Source: Valencia hispanica
Lineage: Eukaryota; Chordata; Actinopteri; Cyprinodontiformes; Valenciidae
Direction: 5' to 3'
DNA: 64,000 nt
Assembly (NCBI GenBank): GCA_963556495.2
Contig: OY747715.1
Coordinates: forward strand, 15,845,239 to 15,909,238
This document shows, piece by piece, positions 49,109 through 59,370 of the stretch. Within the stretch, counting starts at the first letter, position 1. Each line of letters opens with the position of its first letter. The notes beneath the pieces were generated by a model that ran no database searches, was not told the origin of the DNA, and worked only from the letters and a program-made list of their open reading frames with translations. The position numbers and the translations under genes were made by a program.

Positions 49109-49620
49109 CTGGATGGATGTGCAGGTGAAAATAAAGGAAGGATGGAGGAAAAGAAAAGAGTGGATGAGGGGATGTGATATACAGGTGGAGTGAAAACAGA
49201 AAACAAAGGAAAAAATGGAAAAATTAAATCAACGTGAGGCTTCACGAGCACAACAGACAGCTATGCATGCACCAAGCAAGTGGAAAATTAACACAAAAAC
49301 ATACAACCAATAAGATGGATGACTGCAGCGCATAAAGAATTCCCTAAGCTGCAATCGGTGATGATGTGTCTATTGTTATCATATAGATTTGTTTAGAAAA
49401 AACAAGAAGTAGCTAAATCTTTAAATCAGCCTAATGTCTAAAACAAAAAAGATAAAAAAGGACTAATCCTTTCAGCATGGCTCAATGAGCTCTTTAAACT
49501 GATGCCTCAACATATATTTTGAGTATCTCTACAAGATCAATCCTCTCGATAGACTAACATACATGCAGGAGAGGAGATGAACTTGACCACTGCTGAACTG
49601 CGTTTATCCTGTTCCCTCAC
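49109..49620 (-). other. rapgef6 intron
   Basis: 512 bp between donor ATAG|gtgagg and acceptor ccatccag. No repeat or ORF recognised. Confidence 0.85.
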
Positions 49621-50159
49621 CTATCAGGCCCTTCTCTGTGCTTGATGTCACCGTTTTGTAGGAGGCGTCTGTGCTTTGCCCTCCCTCCTCGTTGGTCGGC
49701 GAGGAAGGATGCTCCGAAGTGTTTCGCCGCTTTATCGTTCCGTAGTTTCCCTCGTAGTTATCCGACAGGGAGCCGTACGACGTCCAGCCCTCCCGCACCT
49801 CGCCGCTCAGATCTGAGCTGGAGTCTCTGGTGTGCCGGTTAGCAGGGATGTCGTTGGCCCACGAGGGCCTGGCGGCTTCCGCTTCCACTATACTCCGGCC
49901 CAACACCGTGTGCTTGTATCCGCTCAAGTGCGTGTGTGGCAGAGAGAGAGGGTGACCGTGGATGCCGTGGTCCCAGGGCCGGCACGAGGAGGCGGGGAGT
50001 ATTTGGAAGGACTCGTGGGAGTTGGAGGAGCAGGACGTCCAGCTGCCGCGGCCGCTGTCGACCACCGAGTCCAGGGAGGTGTGGTCTGGCGTCAGCTCCT
50101 CAGTGGAGAGAGATGAGCTGAAAGGCCGTGCTGCATATCCTCGAGCCACAACCGAAGAA
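49621..50159 (-). CDS. rapgef6: rapgef6 large tail exon
   Basis: 539 nt, entered in phase 2 (AG|T gives Ser) and left in phase 1. It encodes a serine-rich disordered tail: SLSTEELTPDHTSLDSVVDS, then GRGSWTSCSSNSHESFQ, LSDNYEGNYGTIKRR and YKTVTSSTEKGLI. The D-S-G-R-G-S-W-T-S-C-S-S core is shared by both PDZ-GEF paralogs. The SLSD-Y-NYGT-KRR and YKTVTSSTEKGLI segments match my memory of RAPGEF6 rather than RAPGEF2. Many S/T-P and R-x-x-S contexts suggest phosphoregulation, which is inference. The acceptor is tttgatag and the donor G|GTGAGG. The exon is more GC-rich than its introns, and plus-strand frames 49642-50198 are shadows. Confidence 0.93.
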
Positions 50160-50343
50160 CTATCAAATAAGAAGCAAAGAAGAGATGAAAACAGTTAAAA
50201 AGTGGCACGTTGACCAACTTGACTCCTTCACAAAACCTGTGTATTTTGTTTGTTTTTCAAGGTGTCATTCAAACCAGACCAGAACACCTTCCAGATATTT
50301 GCTGCCTTTTTACAAACCTTGGGACATTGTTTTATACACTAAC
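50160..50343 (-). other. rapgef6 intron, 3' part
   Basis: Non-coding sequence between the acceptor and the hAT insertion; its end includes the hAT target duplicate ACACTAAC (50336-50343). Confidence 0.8.
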
Positions 50344-51122
50344 TAGGGATGTCCCGATCCGATCACGTGATCGGAAATCGGGTCCGATCACGTGATTTTT
50401 TTAAATGAATCGGATGGAATTGATCGTATATAACCTCAAAAAACAATAAGCATGGCTTTTTAAATTCATCCTGAGAGAGATTGTCAAGTGGATTGACAGT
50501 GACTTAATTTTAATTTCAACAAGTTCCACTACATCAATATTCACTGTTGCATGGACGACGACAAAACCTTAACGTCACAGCAAAAAGGTAAAAAAGATCA
50601 TAACCAAGACAGCCGGACTGATCATACTGGATGAGAAGCTGCTGTTTGTGGTGGCAAAAGTCGGATTTCGCAGTCTACCGGAGCACCTGAAGCCACGGTA
50701 TGAGATGCCTTCTCATCACCACTTTACAGACAGAACTCTGCCGGGCATTCACAACAAGCTACGTGACCGCCTGCTAGTTCTTGTATCAAAGCTGTCTGCT
50801 TTTGGGATACTACACGGACGAATGGAGTTTGTCTATTTGTCTGATGTCACTGCTAAGCTTTACTGCACAATGGGTCGACTCAAGTGTTATTTACAACGCG
50901 TGACCTTGCATGCGCAACACTTTAGCGACTCTCACATGGTAGAGCATAATATACATACTTAAAAAAACCTTAAAAGGACAACTTGGATGTGTTGTCCTTT
51001 TCTTTTTGTTATTTTAATGCATTGCGGAAGGATCGGATCGGGACTCTGTATCGGCAGATATTTGAAATCAAATGACTCAGACTCAACTCGGAGGGCAAAA
51101 AAAATGTGATAGGACATCCCTA
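50344..51122 (+). mobile_element. hAT element with 8-bp target duplication
   Basis: Ends TAGGGATGTCC and GGACATCCCTA are inverted repeats. The flanks are a perfect direct duplicate ACACTAAC (50336-50343 and 51123-51130). Palindromic gatccgatcacgtgatcgga lies just inside the left end. 779 bp long, with a transposase fragment in the middle, so it is an internally deleted non-autonomous copy. It sits in a rapgef6 intron, antisense to the gene. Confidence 0.92.
50648..50962 (+). pseudogene. hAT transposase fragment
   Basis: A frame of 104 codons with VAKVGFRSLPEHLKPRYEMP, then HFTDRTLPGIHNKLRDRLL. This is the region of ZBED-type hAT transposases upstream of the RNase H-like core (pattern F...L-x-P-x-Y-x-x-P-S-x-x-x...L-P...Y/H-x-K-x-x-x-x). 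The frame diverges after about residue 60, and the N-terminal BED finger and catalytic core are missing. It is not functional. Confidence 0.7.
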
Positions 51123-51339
51123 ACACTAACTCTTCCTTAATGTTCTCCTCATCCTTATTTCTGAGCTGTCGGCTGATTTTTGGTCTTGCTGAAGTTGTTT
51201 GCTCAGTATGTTCTCTCTCTTATGTTTTCATTTTGCTTTGTATTTATTAATTAGATGCCTTCTGCGAACAATAGGTTGCCATGGATTTAATTTAGAAGTA
51301 TCAGAGTAAAGGGGACTTAATGAAAATGGGCAAGTTCTC
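51123..51339. other. Intronic DNA with a Tc1 3'-end scrap
   Basis: The patch gtatcagagtaaaggggact (about 51298-51317) matches the terminal region of the Tc1 relic family seen elsewhere in the window. Confidence 0.4.
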
Positions 51340-52872
51340 CCACTTAGAAACTATAGAGGGGTATGAAATGAAATTCATATTGTAGATGTATTTCTACTGT
51401 GAGAGACACCTTTTTTTTTAATTCAGGTAATCACATTGTGTGATTTTTAAAGAATTTATTTGTATTTTATTGCTGCAAATAAGTTTTTGAACACCTGGCA
51501 ATCAGCAAGAATTCTGGCTCTCAAATACCTGTTACTCTGCCTTTAAAAAGTCCACCTCTACTCCACTTATTAATCTAAATTAGTAGCACCTGTCTGAGCT
51601 CGTTAAAGACACCTGTCCAACCCACAGTCAGTCAGACTCCAACTACTACCATGGGCAAGAAACCAAAGAGCTTTCAAAAGACACCAGAGACAAAATTGTA
51701 GACCCCCACAAGGCTGGAAAGGGCTATAGGGCCATTGCTAAGCAGCTTGGTGAAAACAGATCAACTGTTGGAGCTATTGTTAGAAAATGGAAGAGGCTAA
51801 AGATGACTGTCAGTCTTCCTCGGACTGGGGCTCCATGCCAGATCTTACCTGGTGGGGTATCACTGATGATAAGAAAGTTGAGGAATCAGCCCAAACCAAA
51901 CGGAAGGAGCTGGTCAATGACATGAAGAGAGTTGGGACCACAGTTTAAAAGGTTACTGTCGGTAGAACACTATGCCGTCGTGGTTTAAAAGTCATGCATT
52001 GCAGAGAAGGTTCCCCTGCTCAAGTCATCACATGTCCAGGCCCGTCTAAAGTATGCCAATTACCATCTCGATGATCCAGAGCAGGCATTGGAAAAAGTCC
52101 TGTGGTCAGATGAGACTAAAATAGAAGTTTTTGGTCTAAACTTCACTTGCCGTGTTTGGAGGAAAAAGGATGAGTTTCATCCCAAGAATACCATCCCTAC
52201 TTTGAAGCGTGGGGGTGGAATCATCATGGTTTGGGGGTGCTTTTCTGGGAAGGGGACAGGACGACTGCATTGTATTAAGTGGAGGATGAATGGGGCCATT
52301 TATTGTGAGATTTTGAGCAACAACCTCCTTCCTTCAGTTAGGGCATTGAAGATGGGTCATGGCTGGGTCTACCAACATGACAATGACCTGAAGCACACAG
52401 CCAGGATAACCAAGGAGCGGCTCCGTGAGAAGCATATCAAGATTCTGGCCTAGCCAGTCTCCAGACCTAAATCCAATAGAAAATCTTTGGAGGGAGCTGA
52501 AACTCTGTGTTGCTCAGCGACAGCCCCGAAACATGACAGATCTAGAGAGGATCTGTGTGGAGGAGTGGGCCAAAATCCCCGTTACAGTGTGTGTAAACCT
52601 GGTCAAGAACTTCAGGAAACATTTCACCTCTTTGATTGTAAACAAAGGCTTATGTACCAAACTTTAACAGTGATTTTCTCAGGTGTTCAAATACTTACGT
52701 GCAGCAATAAAATACAAATAAACTCTTTAAAAATCATACGTGATTTCCTGAATTATGTTTTTTTAATTTTGTCTCTCACAGTGGAAATGCACCAACAATG
52801 TGAATTTCAGAACCCTCCATAATTAAAGAACTTAAAAAAAATCAAGAGTGTTCAGATACTTATGTTCCTCAT

Positions 52873-52875
<3 letters not shown>
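51340..52875 (+). mobile_element. Tc1-like transposon (DD34E), decayed
   Basis: Long inverted repeats of roughly 150-200 bp. Left 51395-51500 (ctactgtgagagaca ... attttattgctgca ... ttgaacacctg) is mirrored at 52685-52860 on the other side of the transposase. The right terminus reads atacttatgttcctcattgtg and abuts a TG/TA microsatellite, a plausible TA target. The left terminus is eroded. The transposase has several stops and at least one frameshift. It lies in a rapgef6 intron, antisense to the gene. Confidence 0.88.
51651..52667 (+). pseudogene. Tc1 transposase, multiple breaks
   Basis: The cut-and-paste DDE transposase of the 51340-52875 element. The N-terminus starts at about 51651 (MGKKPKSF) with a paired-like helix-turn-helix ([20 protein letters not shown]). 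Frame breaks and stops follow at about 51935-52085. The catalytic part is in frame from 52088: first Asp in LWSDET (residue 8), second Asp in QHDND (residue 98). A stop codon and a one-base deletion precede the third residue, Glu in IENLW, near 52477. Counting across the break gives 34 residues between the last two, hence the DD34E Tc1 type. All three catalytic residues survive, but the protein cannot be made as one chain. Confidence 0.85.

Positions 52876-52926
<51 letters not shown>
52876..52926. repeat. (TG)n/(TA)n microsatellite
   Basis: A short TG run followed by about 46 bp of TA adjoining the right terminus of the Tc1-like element. Confidence 0.95.
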
Positions 52927-52930
<4 letters not shown>

Positions 52931-53689
52931 GAAAATGAGTATGACAGGGGCAATAAAGGGTGACTTAGTAAAAGAAGTTGGTGGTTGGAGGATAAAACAT
53001 CATTTAGTAAAGACAGGATGACGTCTGATGTTGCATAGCTGACTGAACAGAAATCTGACAGCCTATTCTTCATGATAAATAATGTTTCAGCAGAAATTAG
53101 GGAAAAGATTCCTCTCAGCTTTATTTTCTTTAGACCAGCTGTTTGATTCACTGACAGTGCTTTACAGGATAAACAAGCCAGTCAATGAAACCAAGCCATA
53201 TTTCATAAAACAAGTCGATGCTGCAAAGCAAGGCTGCCAAGGTAATATAATATCAGAGAGGTAGCTATTTCAGTTTTCTCTTTATGAGACAGAATGGCCT
53301 GATTATGGACGGACAATAAAGAGACGGTAGACAGTAAAAAAGCGGTGTTGTTTACTCAGCCAGATTAAAAAGCTGCCCGTGTGAAAACGAGACACTTTGT
53401 CCGCGGATAAAAAGGAGGAGAGTGGAGAACAGGATGCTAATAAACAGCCGTTATTTATTTTTACGACTTCCAGTTCTTTGGAGTTTTCAATGAGGGTGGG
53501 GAGTAAATGTAAGCAGCTTGGGGAAGAAAAGGAGGAGTGGCGAATGGTAGCAGGTGCATGGGTGGAAATTTTCTGCAGGTTTGAGGTGACTAAAGCAGAG
53601 CAGTCAAAAGACTTCATTCTGAAAAGTCAAGTTTAGCTACATGTATTGGTAGTAATTTAAAAGAACAAACAGTATCCGAATCCTTTAAT
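52927..53689. other. rapgef6 intronic DNA
   Basis: No named repeat or exon. Frames at 53082-53264, 53303-53617 and 53397-53636 show no domain. Confidence 0.45.
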
Positions 53690-54770
53690 CTTTTCTACAT
53701 TTTGAAATCTTACAGCTGCAAACTTCAATGCATTTTATTACGCTTTTGTATGACTGACCAACACAAAGTAATGCATAACTGTAAAGCGGAACGAAAAATA
53801 TAGATTTATAAATTTTTTTCTTTTACAAATGTAAATCAGAATATCTTTCTATTCAGCCTGATACACTGATACCCCTAATAAAATCCAGTGCAACCCAAAT
53901 GTCCTCAGAAATCACTTTACAAGAGTCTACCTGTGTTTAACCTCCATCTTGAGACTCAGAGGTTTGTCAGAGAATATGTGAACAAATTACATAATAAAGA
54001 CTAATACCCAATTCATGCATCCCTGTCTGCTCTGTCATTATTACCTGCCCACTAGGTGGGGCTAGGACTCTCTGAGAACACCTGTTACCAGCTTATGGCA
54101 GTAAAATGAAATTCCTAGTCAAAAGGTGGTACCAAACACACTACAAGCAAGAAACGTCACAAGGAGAGAAAAAAAAGAAAGAAAAAAAACTGGTGAAGAT
54201 GCTTTTTTTTCTTAAATAAAACAAGGAAAAAATAAAAAACAAAATGTTTTTCCCATTTGGACAACTTATCTCTAAAGGACAAATTTAATTAATATGTTAA
54301 TATGTATAGCGAAATCACTTTTCTTCATTTTCTAACAGTTGACAGCATTATCGTCCTCTATTGAGTCGAAACTGGAACGCTGTGGTCAAACTAAGCTCAA
54401 AACAGCACAGTGTATATAGCATGGTGGTGGGAGTATCATAGTATAGGAATGTTTTTTCTTAAATAGAGAACAGGGAAGCTTTCAGAATTGATGTAAAAAG
54501 GGATGGAGCTAAATACGGCCCTCTTGGAAGAAAACCCGGCATGGATTCCCAAAAACTTAAGAGTGGGGCTGAGTTTCACCTTCAAGTAGGACAACAAACT
54601 TAAATATTTAGCAAGAGCAACAATGTTATGATAAAAAATACTAATGTTGGAAAGTTTTAGTCAAAGCCCAAGCCTACAATAAATAAAAAAATAATAATAA
54701 AATGGGGAAACATGTGAAAATTGCTTTTCATGGACACATTGATCTTAAATTTTCACCCTCTAGATGTGCA
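53690..54770 (+). mobile_element. Tc1-like transposon relic with transposase remnant
   Basis: The left end region (ttctacattttgaaatct, then tgaccaacacaaagtaatgc) is shared with the relic at 42.09 kb. Around 54360-54600 are degraded transposase codons: agcatggtggtgggagtatc (a G-G-x-x-M-x-W-like region), then agaattgatgtaaaaaggga and ttcaccttcaagtaggacaa (the D-N-D region). No open frame remains. It appears older than the 51340 copy. Confidence 0.7.
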
Positions 54771-55156
54771 ACACTGATGGACAAACCAAAAAAACAAACA
54801 TACAGCAAAAGGTGCTTCTAAGAAGTATTAACTCCAGGGGGCATAAAATACATATACAAGCCACTATGTGCTATTTTATGTTGAACTACCACCAAACCTG
54901 CTGCTGTAACACTAGAAAAGTTTTAAAGGATATAATCTATTATTCTATTCTAATTATTATTCTATTCAAGCAGTATTTTAAATGTCCTGTTCTCTGGATG
55001 AACTTTAAACCCTAACAAGGCCAAATGTGTGAGGCATTCCTTTATAATCTAAATCCCATTCATCTCATTATGGCTTCTATTTTACAAGCGCACCGTTCAA
55101 CCTCAGATAATTAAGCAGACAGATTAGATCAAATGAACTGAACTAGAGCCAATTAC
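54771..55156 (-). other. rapgef6 intron, 5' part
   Basis: AT-rich intronic DNA up to the donor AAG|gtaatt. Nothing else seen. Confidence 0.6.
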
Positions 55157-55418
55157 CTTGTGCTGGGCTGGCTGTAATCAGCAGATAAGTGTGCATTTAA
55201 TGCCGCTGTGCCCTCAGCAACCACAGCAGCCGTTGCGGCGGTAGCATTAGGAGCAATAGTGGCTGAAGCAGTAGTACTGGAGCAGGTCCGGTTACAGCGG
55301 TCGTCAGGTCCAGAGGCCTGTGCAGAGTCAACCGAGCAGATACTGGAGCGGGAGGAGATCTCGCTGTGACTCGAGTCTGACAGGTTGTCTGATTTGCCGG
55401 CCGGGAGGAGAGGACAAC
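55157..55418 (-). CDS. rapgef6: rapgef6 exon (SDSSHSEISSRSS)
   Basis: 262 nt, phase 1 in and phase 2 out. After the acceptor cacctattcag, the split glycine codon is followed by CPLLPAGKSDNLSDSSHSEI and SSRSSICSVDS. The K-S-D-N-L-S-D-S-S-H-S-E-I-S-S-R-S-S string is the strongest landmark of this tail region in PDZ-GEFs. It is followed by a low-complexity alanine/threonine-rich stretch (TTASATIAPNATAATAAVVA) that looks lineage-specific, then HLSADYSQPST at donor AAG|GTAATT. Either the 57102-57248 exon or the optional 56967 exon can splice into it in frame. Confidence 0.92.
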
Positions 55419-56320
55419 CTGAATAGGTGGGACATTTTGATAATTAGGTTGAAAGATTGATCAAAAAATGTCAATAATGTTAACATCCCTAGGCTGAACA
55501 ATTGTTCTGTAAACTACAGGCACTTTGAACCACCCTGCAGTCTGACCAAGCCTCCATTAATCCACTTACAACTAATCAAAATCTTTTTGTTGGCAATTAA
55601 GGCTAATGTGTGTGAATTACGAGATTAGTTACACATCTCCTGAGATTGTGTAGCTTGTGTTAAAATGACTGTGAAACAAGATTGAACTCACAGTTTAAAC
55701 TTTATATCACAAGAACCTGCAAAACCTCAGTTAACTTGAACACAAAAGCACAAGCATGAACAAATTACCCGTCGGATACAGTCCAGTGATGAATCTTGTT
55801 TTGTAAAAGTTAATTTCAAATCCAAGTTAAAAATAACAGTCTTTAAAGTGATAAATGTTACTTTTCATGGCAGGATTCCTGCTTGAACACTGAGAAAATT
55901 AACCAAAGATGCAACAAGGACTTGACTGGTGACCAGGTTTTCAGTTTGATCAGCGCTGACATCCCAACAAACCTCACATAAACAATCTTTTCTGATCAGA
56001 GGATACACTACACCAATCAGCCCTTGCTTTTGATTAGACGTTATCAACATGGAAAATCTTTACAAAACCTAGAGACTGGAAATCAGCAAGAAAACTCTGA
56101 TCGGCGCTTCTCCAAAATTAGTGAACATGTGCATGTTGCGAATGGTTTTCTACCTCTTGTTACTGACTCACTCATTGGCTCAACATTCATTCTCTCTGCT
56201 ACATTACTTTCTTTTATAAAATAATCAGAGGCATCATGTAACACTAATTTCTTGGCTTCAGAAATCAAACACAAACACAGTAGAAGCTCTGATTGTAATC
56301 CCTGACTCGCTGTTTGATGT
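55419..56320 (-). other. rapgef6 intron
   Basis: Non-coding. No AATAAA on the minus strand was noticed here, which matters for the alternative-last-exon idea at 56321-56967. Confidence 0.6.
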
Positions 56321-56967
56321 TCACATTGTCTTCCTTCTGTTGTGTCTGTCTCTGCACAGCCAGAGGAAAGGGTTGGGGCTGACTGATCTTCTGACTCTCT
56401 GCTCTGTTTGAGTCTCATGCTGAGGTAAGGAGGGAAAAGTCTCTCTAGCTCCTTCATCACTCTTTGGTAGTGGCCTCTCTCTGGACTGACTCATTTCCCT
56501 CAGTACCCTGAAAGGTGACAACAGTCTCGCCCTGATGGGTGACACGGGGGGCTGGGGTGGAGGAGACCCACAGTGAACCATGGGATCCTCTCTATGCGCC
56601 TTTACACATGTCTGTGCTGGGGTTCTTGCTCCTGTCTTCAGTAACATCTGCTCTAGATCTGCCTGAGCACCCCGTTTGTTCTGCTGCCTGGATCTTCCTC
56701 TCCTTTGCTCTGAAGAAAACAGGCCTTCCTGAGCTGCCTCTGCTTCATCCTCAGTCTTTTCCTCCAGCTCTGTCTCTCTGTCCCTGCTGCTCTCTCTGCT
56801 ATGCTGACTGGTCATCTGTAGGATCCTCTTGTGAAGAAGGGCCCCACCTATGCCGTAGCTGCGCAGACTAATCGTGCCAGTCTTTGTGCTGGTGTCACTG
56901 GTCAGTGATGACGACGATCCTGATAAGTTCATCTGGCTGGAGTTGTGCGATTTCGTGACACCTCCCA
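56321..56967 (-). CDS. rapgef6: Extra rapgef6 exon, cassette or alternative end
   Basis: After a good acceptor (gattttctcttgtag), two bases complete a Val codon with the phase-1 G from 57102. The frame then stays open for about 215 codons to TGA at 56323-56321. It reads like a PDZ-GEF tail: SQMNLSGSSSSLTSDTSTKT, then GTISLRSYGIGG, a Glu-rich helix (about residues 60-80), PPPQPPVSPIRARLLSPF and SVSPNPFLWLCRD. A phase-1 donor ATAG|GTGGGG at 56848/56847 would make a 120-nt symmetric cassette (56848-56967). Otherwise it is a longer exon or an alternative last exon lacking VSAV. I do not recall a direct mammalian counterpart. The coding nature is inferred from phase and composition. Confidence 0.6.
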
Positions 56968-57101
56968 CTACAAGAGAAAATCAAAGCCGGCATTAGAGAT
57001 TGAAAGAAAAACACGGGAAAAACTTCTCCAAGATCCAAAAAATTAAAGCTTGAAATGGGCCAGCGGAAAAATGAATTTAGAGAGTGAAAAGTGTTGCATA
57101 C

Positions 57102-57248
57102 CTTTGCGTGGGGAGCCCTGAGGCGACACTGTGGGGCTGGAGTGAAGTGATGAGACGGTGGAAACTGTGTCATCAGATGGTCTCTTGGCACTCCATTCAT
57201 CTGACGAGTTCACTGAAGGTTTCTTCACCACCTGTGGAGAATTGGTGT
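57102..57248 (-). CDS. rapgef6: rapgef6 exon (SSPTVSPQGSPRKG)
   Basis: 147 nt, phase 1 in and phase 1 out. The acceptor ccccgatag precedes AC ACC AAT, completing an Asn codon: N-T-N-S-P-Q-V-V-K-K-P, then DDTVSTVSSLHSSPTVSPQG and SPRKG at donor AAAG|GTATGC. From memory, the mammalian paralogs have INSPQALKK and SSPPTSPQSSPRKG here, so the family assignment is firm. Clustered S-P sites are likely proline-directed kinase targets (inference). The symmetric phase means this exon could be skipped without a frameshift. Confidence 0.93.
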
Positions 57249-57337
57249 CTATCGGGGAAAAAAAGGTTTTACAAACAAAAATATATGATAAAAAAAAAAG
57301 CTTGACTGAAGGTGAAGTTTAGCTGAGGAGTGCTCAC
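57249..57337 (-). other. Short rapgef6 intron
   Basis: 89 bp, donor CCA|gtgagc and acceptor ccccgatag; includes a poly-T tract on the minus strand. Confidence 0.9.
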
Positions 57338-57511
57338 TGGGTGTGCCGATGTCCTTAGCGGTGCTCTTTTTCCGTAGAGGGTTCAGAGGCACCTGGACCT
57401 GAAGGACTTGTGACACCCTGTTTTGAGTTTTACCCGAGGGCAGGGTTGCCCTGAGGGACACCGGAGACATATCCGACTTGTTTGACCGTCTCTCGCTCAG
57501 GTTTTTGCCCA
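57338..57511 (-). CDS. rapgef6: rapgef6 exon (basic linker)
   Basis: 174 nt, phase 1 in and out. The acceptor ctctttgttttcag is followed by TG, completing a Leu codon: L-G-K-N-L-S-E-R-R-S-N-K-S-D, then MSPVSLRATLPSGKTQNRVS, QVLQVQVPLNPLRKKSTAKD and IGTP. It aligns in position with the K-N-P-G-D-K-K...T-S-P-V-A-P-R-A segment and the K-V-P-V-K-D region of the mammalian proteins (recalled, not searched). The stretch is basic and probably unstructured. It links the tail to the helix after the CDC25 domain. Confidence 0.9.
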
Positions 57512-57805
57512 CTGAAAACAAAGAGTTAATAAGATACAAACATTTAGAAACTCACTTTAACGCTACTCACATCAGTTGCTCAACACTACCATTAAACCAT
57601 TATTACGTATATTTTACTAATTTATGCATGTGAATGACTCGATTTCAGCATATTCTGTTGAATACACATGCTACAGTCTAAAATGCGTTTTTACTTTGTT
57701 GGTTTGCACAGCAAGCAGAATCGCGGTCAATGTGAAGGAGAACTATATCTCCGTTTGGGGTCTCATTCATACTTCAGTTAACCATTGGTAAACCGGCTCA
57801 CAGTA
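57512..57805 (-). other. rapgef6 intron, 3' part
   Basis: Non-coding; nothing named. Confidence 0.7.
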
Positions 57806-58317
57806 CTGTAATTTTCGGACTATAAGCTGCTACTTTTTTCACACGCTTTTTATACAATGACAAGGCTAATTTATATATTATTTTTACTGGCTAATTCCTT
57901 ATTCTGTTTTTCTACTTTTCTTGTGTGAATCAAAATGCTTCTTTTACCTGTGACTTTGCTGCTGTTACAGCTAAATTTCCCTTTTGTGGGACAATAAAGG
58001 ATTATTCTATTCTATTATTGTATTCTAACGACCAGTGAGGGGCAGAATAGCAGGAAGCGTAAAAGTGAGACAGACATGTGACATTTTATCAGTTGTTCCT
58101 GGTCCCATTGCGGACGTTTCCTGAAAATTTTATAGAGATCCGTCCATAACGTTTTGAGTTAGGTTGCTAACAGGCAGACAGACAAACAGACAGACAGGCA
58201 CGTCAACATCTAAAACAAATCTTCCGTGTACCATCTTTCTGTGTAAATATCTCATGTTACATCATGAAAATGGGCGGCTTATATTCAGATGCGATGAATA
58301 GTCCAAAAATTACGCTA
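57806..58317. mobile_element. Inverted-repeat DNA element with nested LINE tail
   Basis: The left end ctgtaattttcggactataa is mirrored by the right end atagtccaaaaattacgc, flanked by TA dinucleotides. Inside, at about 57900-58030, is a LINE-type 3' terminus (aatttcccttttgtgggaca, ataaaggattattctattct) on the plus strand. At 58120-58200 is a (CAGA)n-rich segment common in fish repeats. No transposase; superfamily not determined. Confidence 0.6.
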
Positions 58318-59370
58318 TATAACACTAAATAATTAAGAAGAATGACTGACTAGGTGAAAAAAAGGTTCAAAGTAAATTTATCATTGAGATTATGGACACT
58401 GATTCAGAAGAAAAATTTGTGTACAATATACAATTTACATTTTTTGGTCAAAAGTTTCACGAATGAATAAGTTTGTGGTTAAATAAACATTTAGATACAT
58501 ATAATACAAAACACAATTGTGATGATAAAATAAAGGTAAATAAAGGTAAATACCATCAAATAAAGGTATTTACTTACTACGGAAAAAAAAATTTCAGTAA
58601 TTTGTAAAATTAAAAAAATTAAAGAATTAAATGTGGAAATAATGAATTAAATAAAATATGAACTAATCATATGTATATGCCAAATATTTTATTGTTGCAG
58701 CACTTTGCAAATTAATTTCATTAGAGTAAACAATGTTTTGGAGAATGCAGCACATCTGCCGTTCAGCAGATAATAATTTGCATCCCTAAAAACTCCTTTT
58801 AAATTAATGTAACTTATTTATTTTATGAGTGTCTATTTTGTATAAAACAAGTGGATGCTGCAAAGCAAGGCTGCAACATCTCAATTCAGAAATTTTTATT
58901 AGTTACTCATCATTTCCTGTTTCTCCGCGGTATTATTATGATGTGACACAGACCCCCCATTTCTGTTTTCCACAGTTCAGTCAGTACTTCAGCAATAACT
59001 TGACAGTTTAGAATGACCTGAACTGTGATAAATGAAAACAAGGAATTGTATCTTGCAACACACAGTGAGAAAGTAAGAGAAATAATTAATTAATTAAATA
59101 ATATAATTAAAGATACATTTTCTCTAAGACTTTTTAACATTTTAGCTTTAAACCAAGGGTGCTGTATTCATTGCAGGACATTTGCAAACACACAAGGTGG
59201 CAGTGTGGGTGAATACTGCAAATGCAAGCAGTGGTAAGTGAAAATGCATTTAATTCTTGGGAAAACAGTCAAGATTTAGGTTCCTTTAAATTTCATTTTA
59301 CTGAGACAAAGTGCAACATATCAAGCCAGAATAAGAGGCATTGTACACAGTTTACATGCTATGTGGGTAC
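58318..59370 (-). other. rapgef6 intronic DNA
   Basis: AT-rich, short taaaggtaaa repeats near 58530-58570, no named element. Its end includes the 8-bp hAT duplicate GTGGGTAC (59363-59370). Confidence 0.5.

Noticed and set aside
48675..50198. Plus-strand frames of up to 172 codons over the rapgef6 exons
   Set aside because: They are antisense shadows of GC-rich coding exons. The minus strand has splice sites and family motifs.
56539..56871. Plus-strand 110-codon frame rich in Leu/Ser
   Set aside because: It is antisense to the extra-exon frame, with no splice context or domain.
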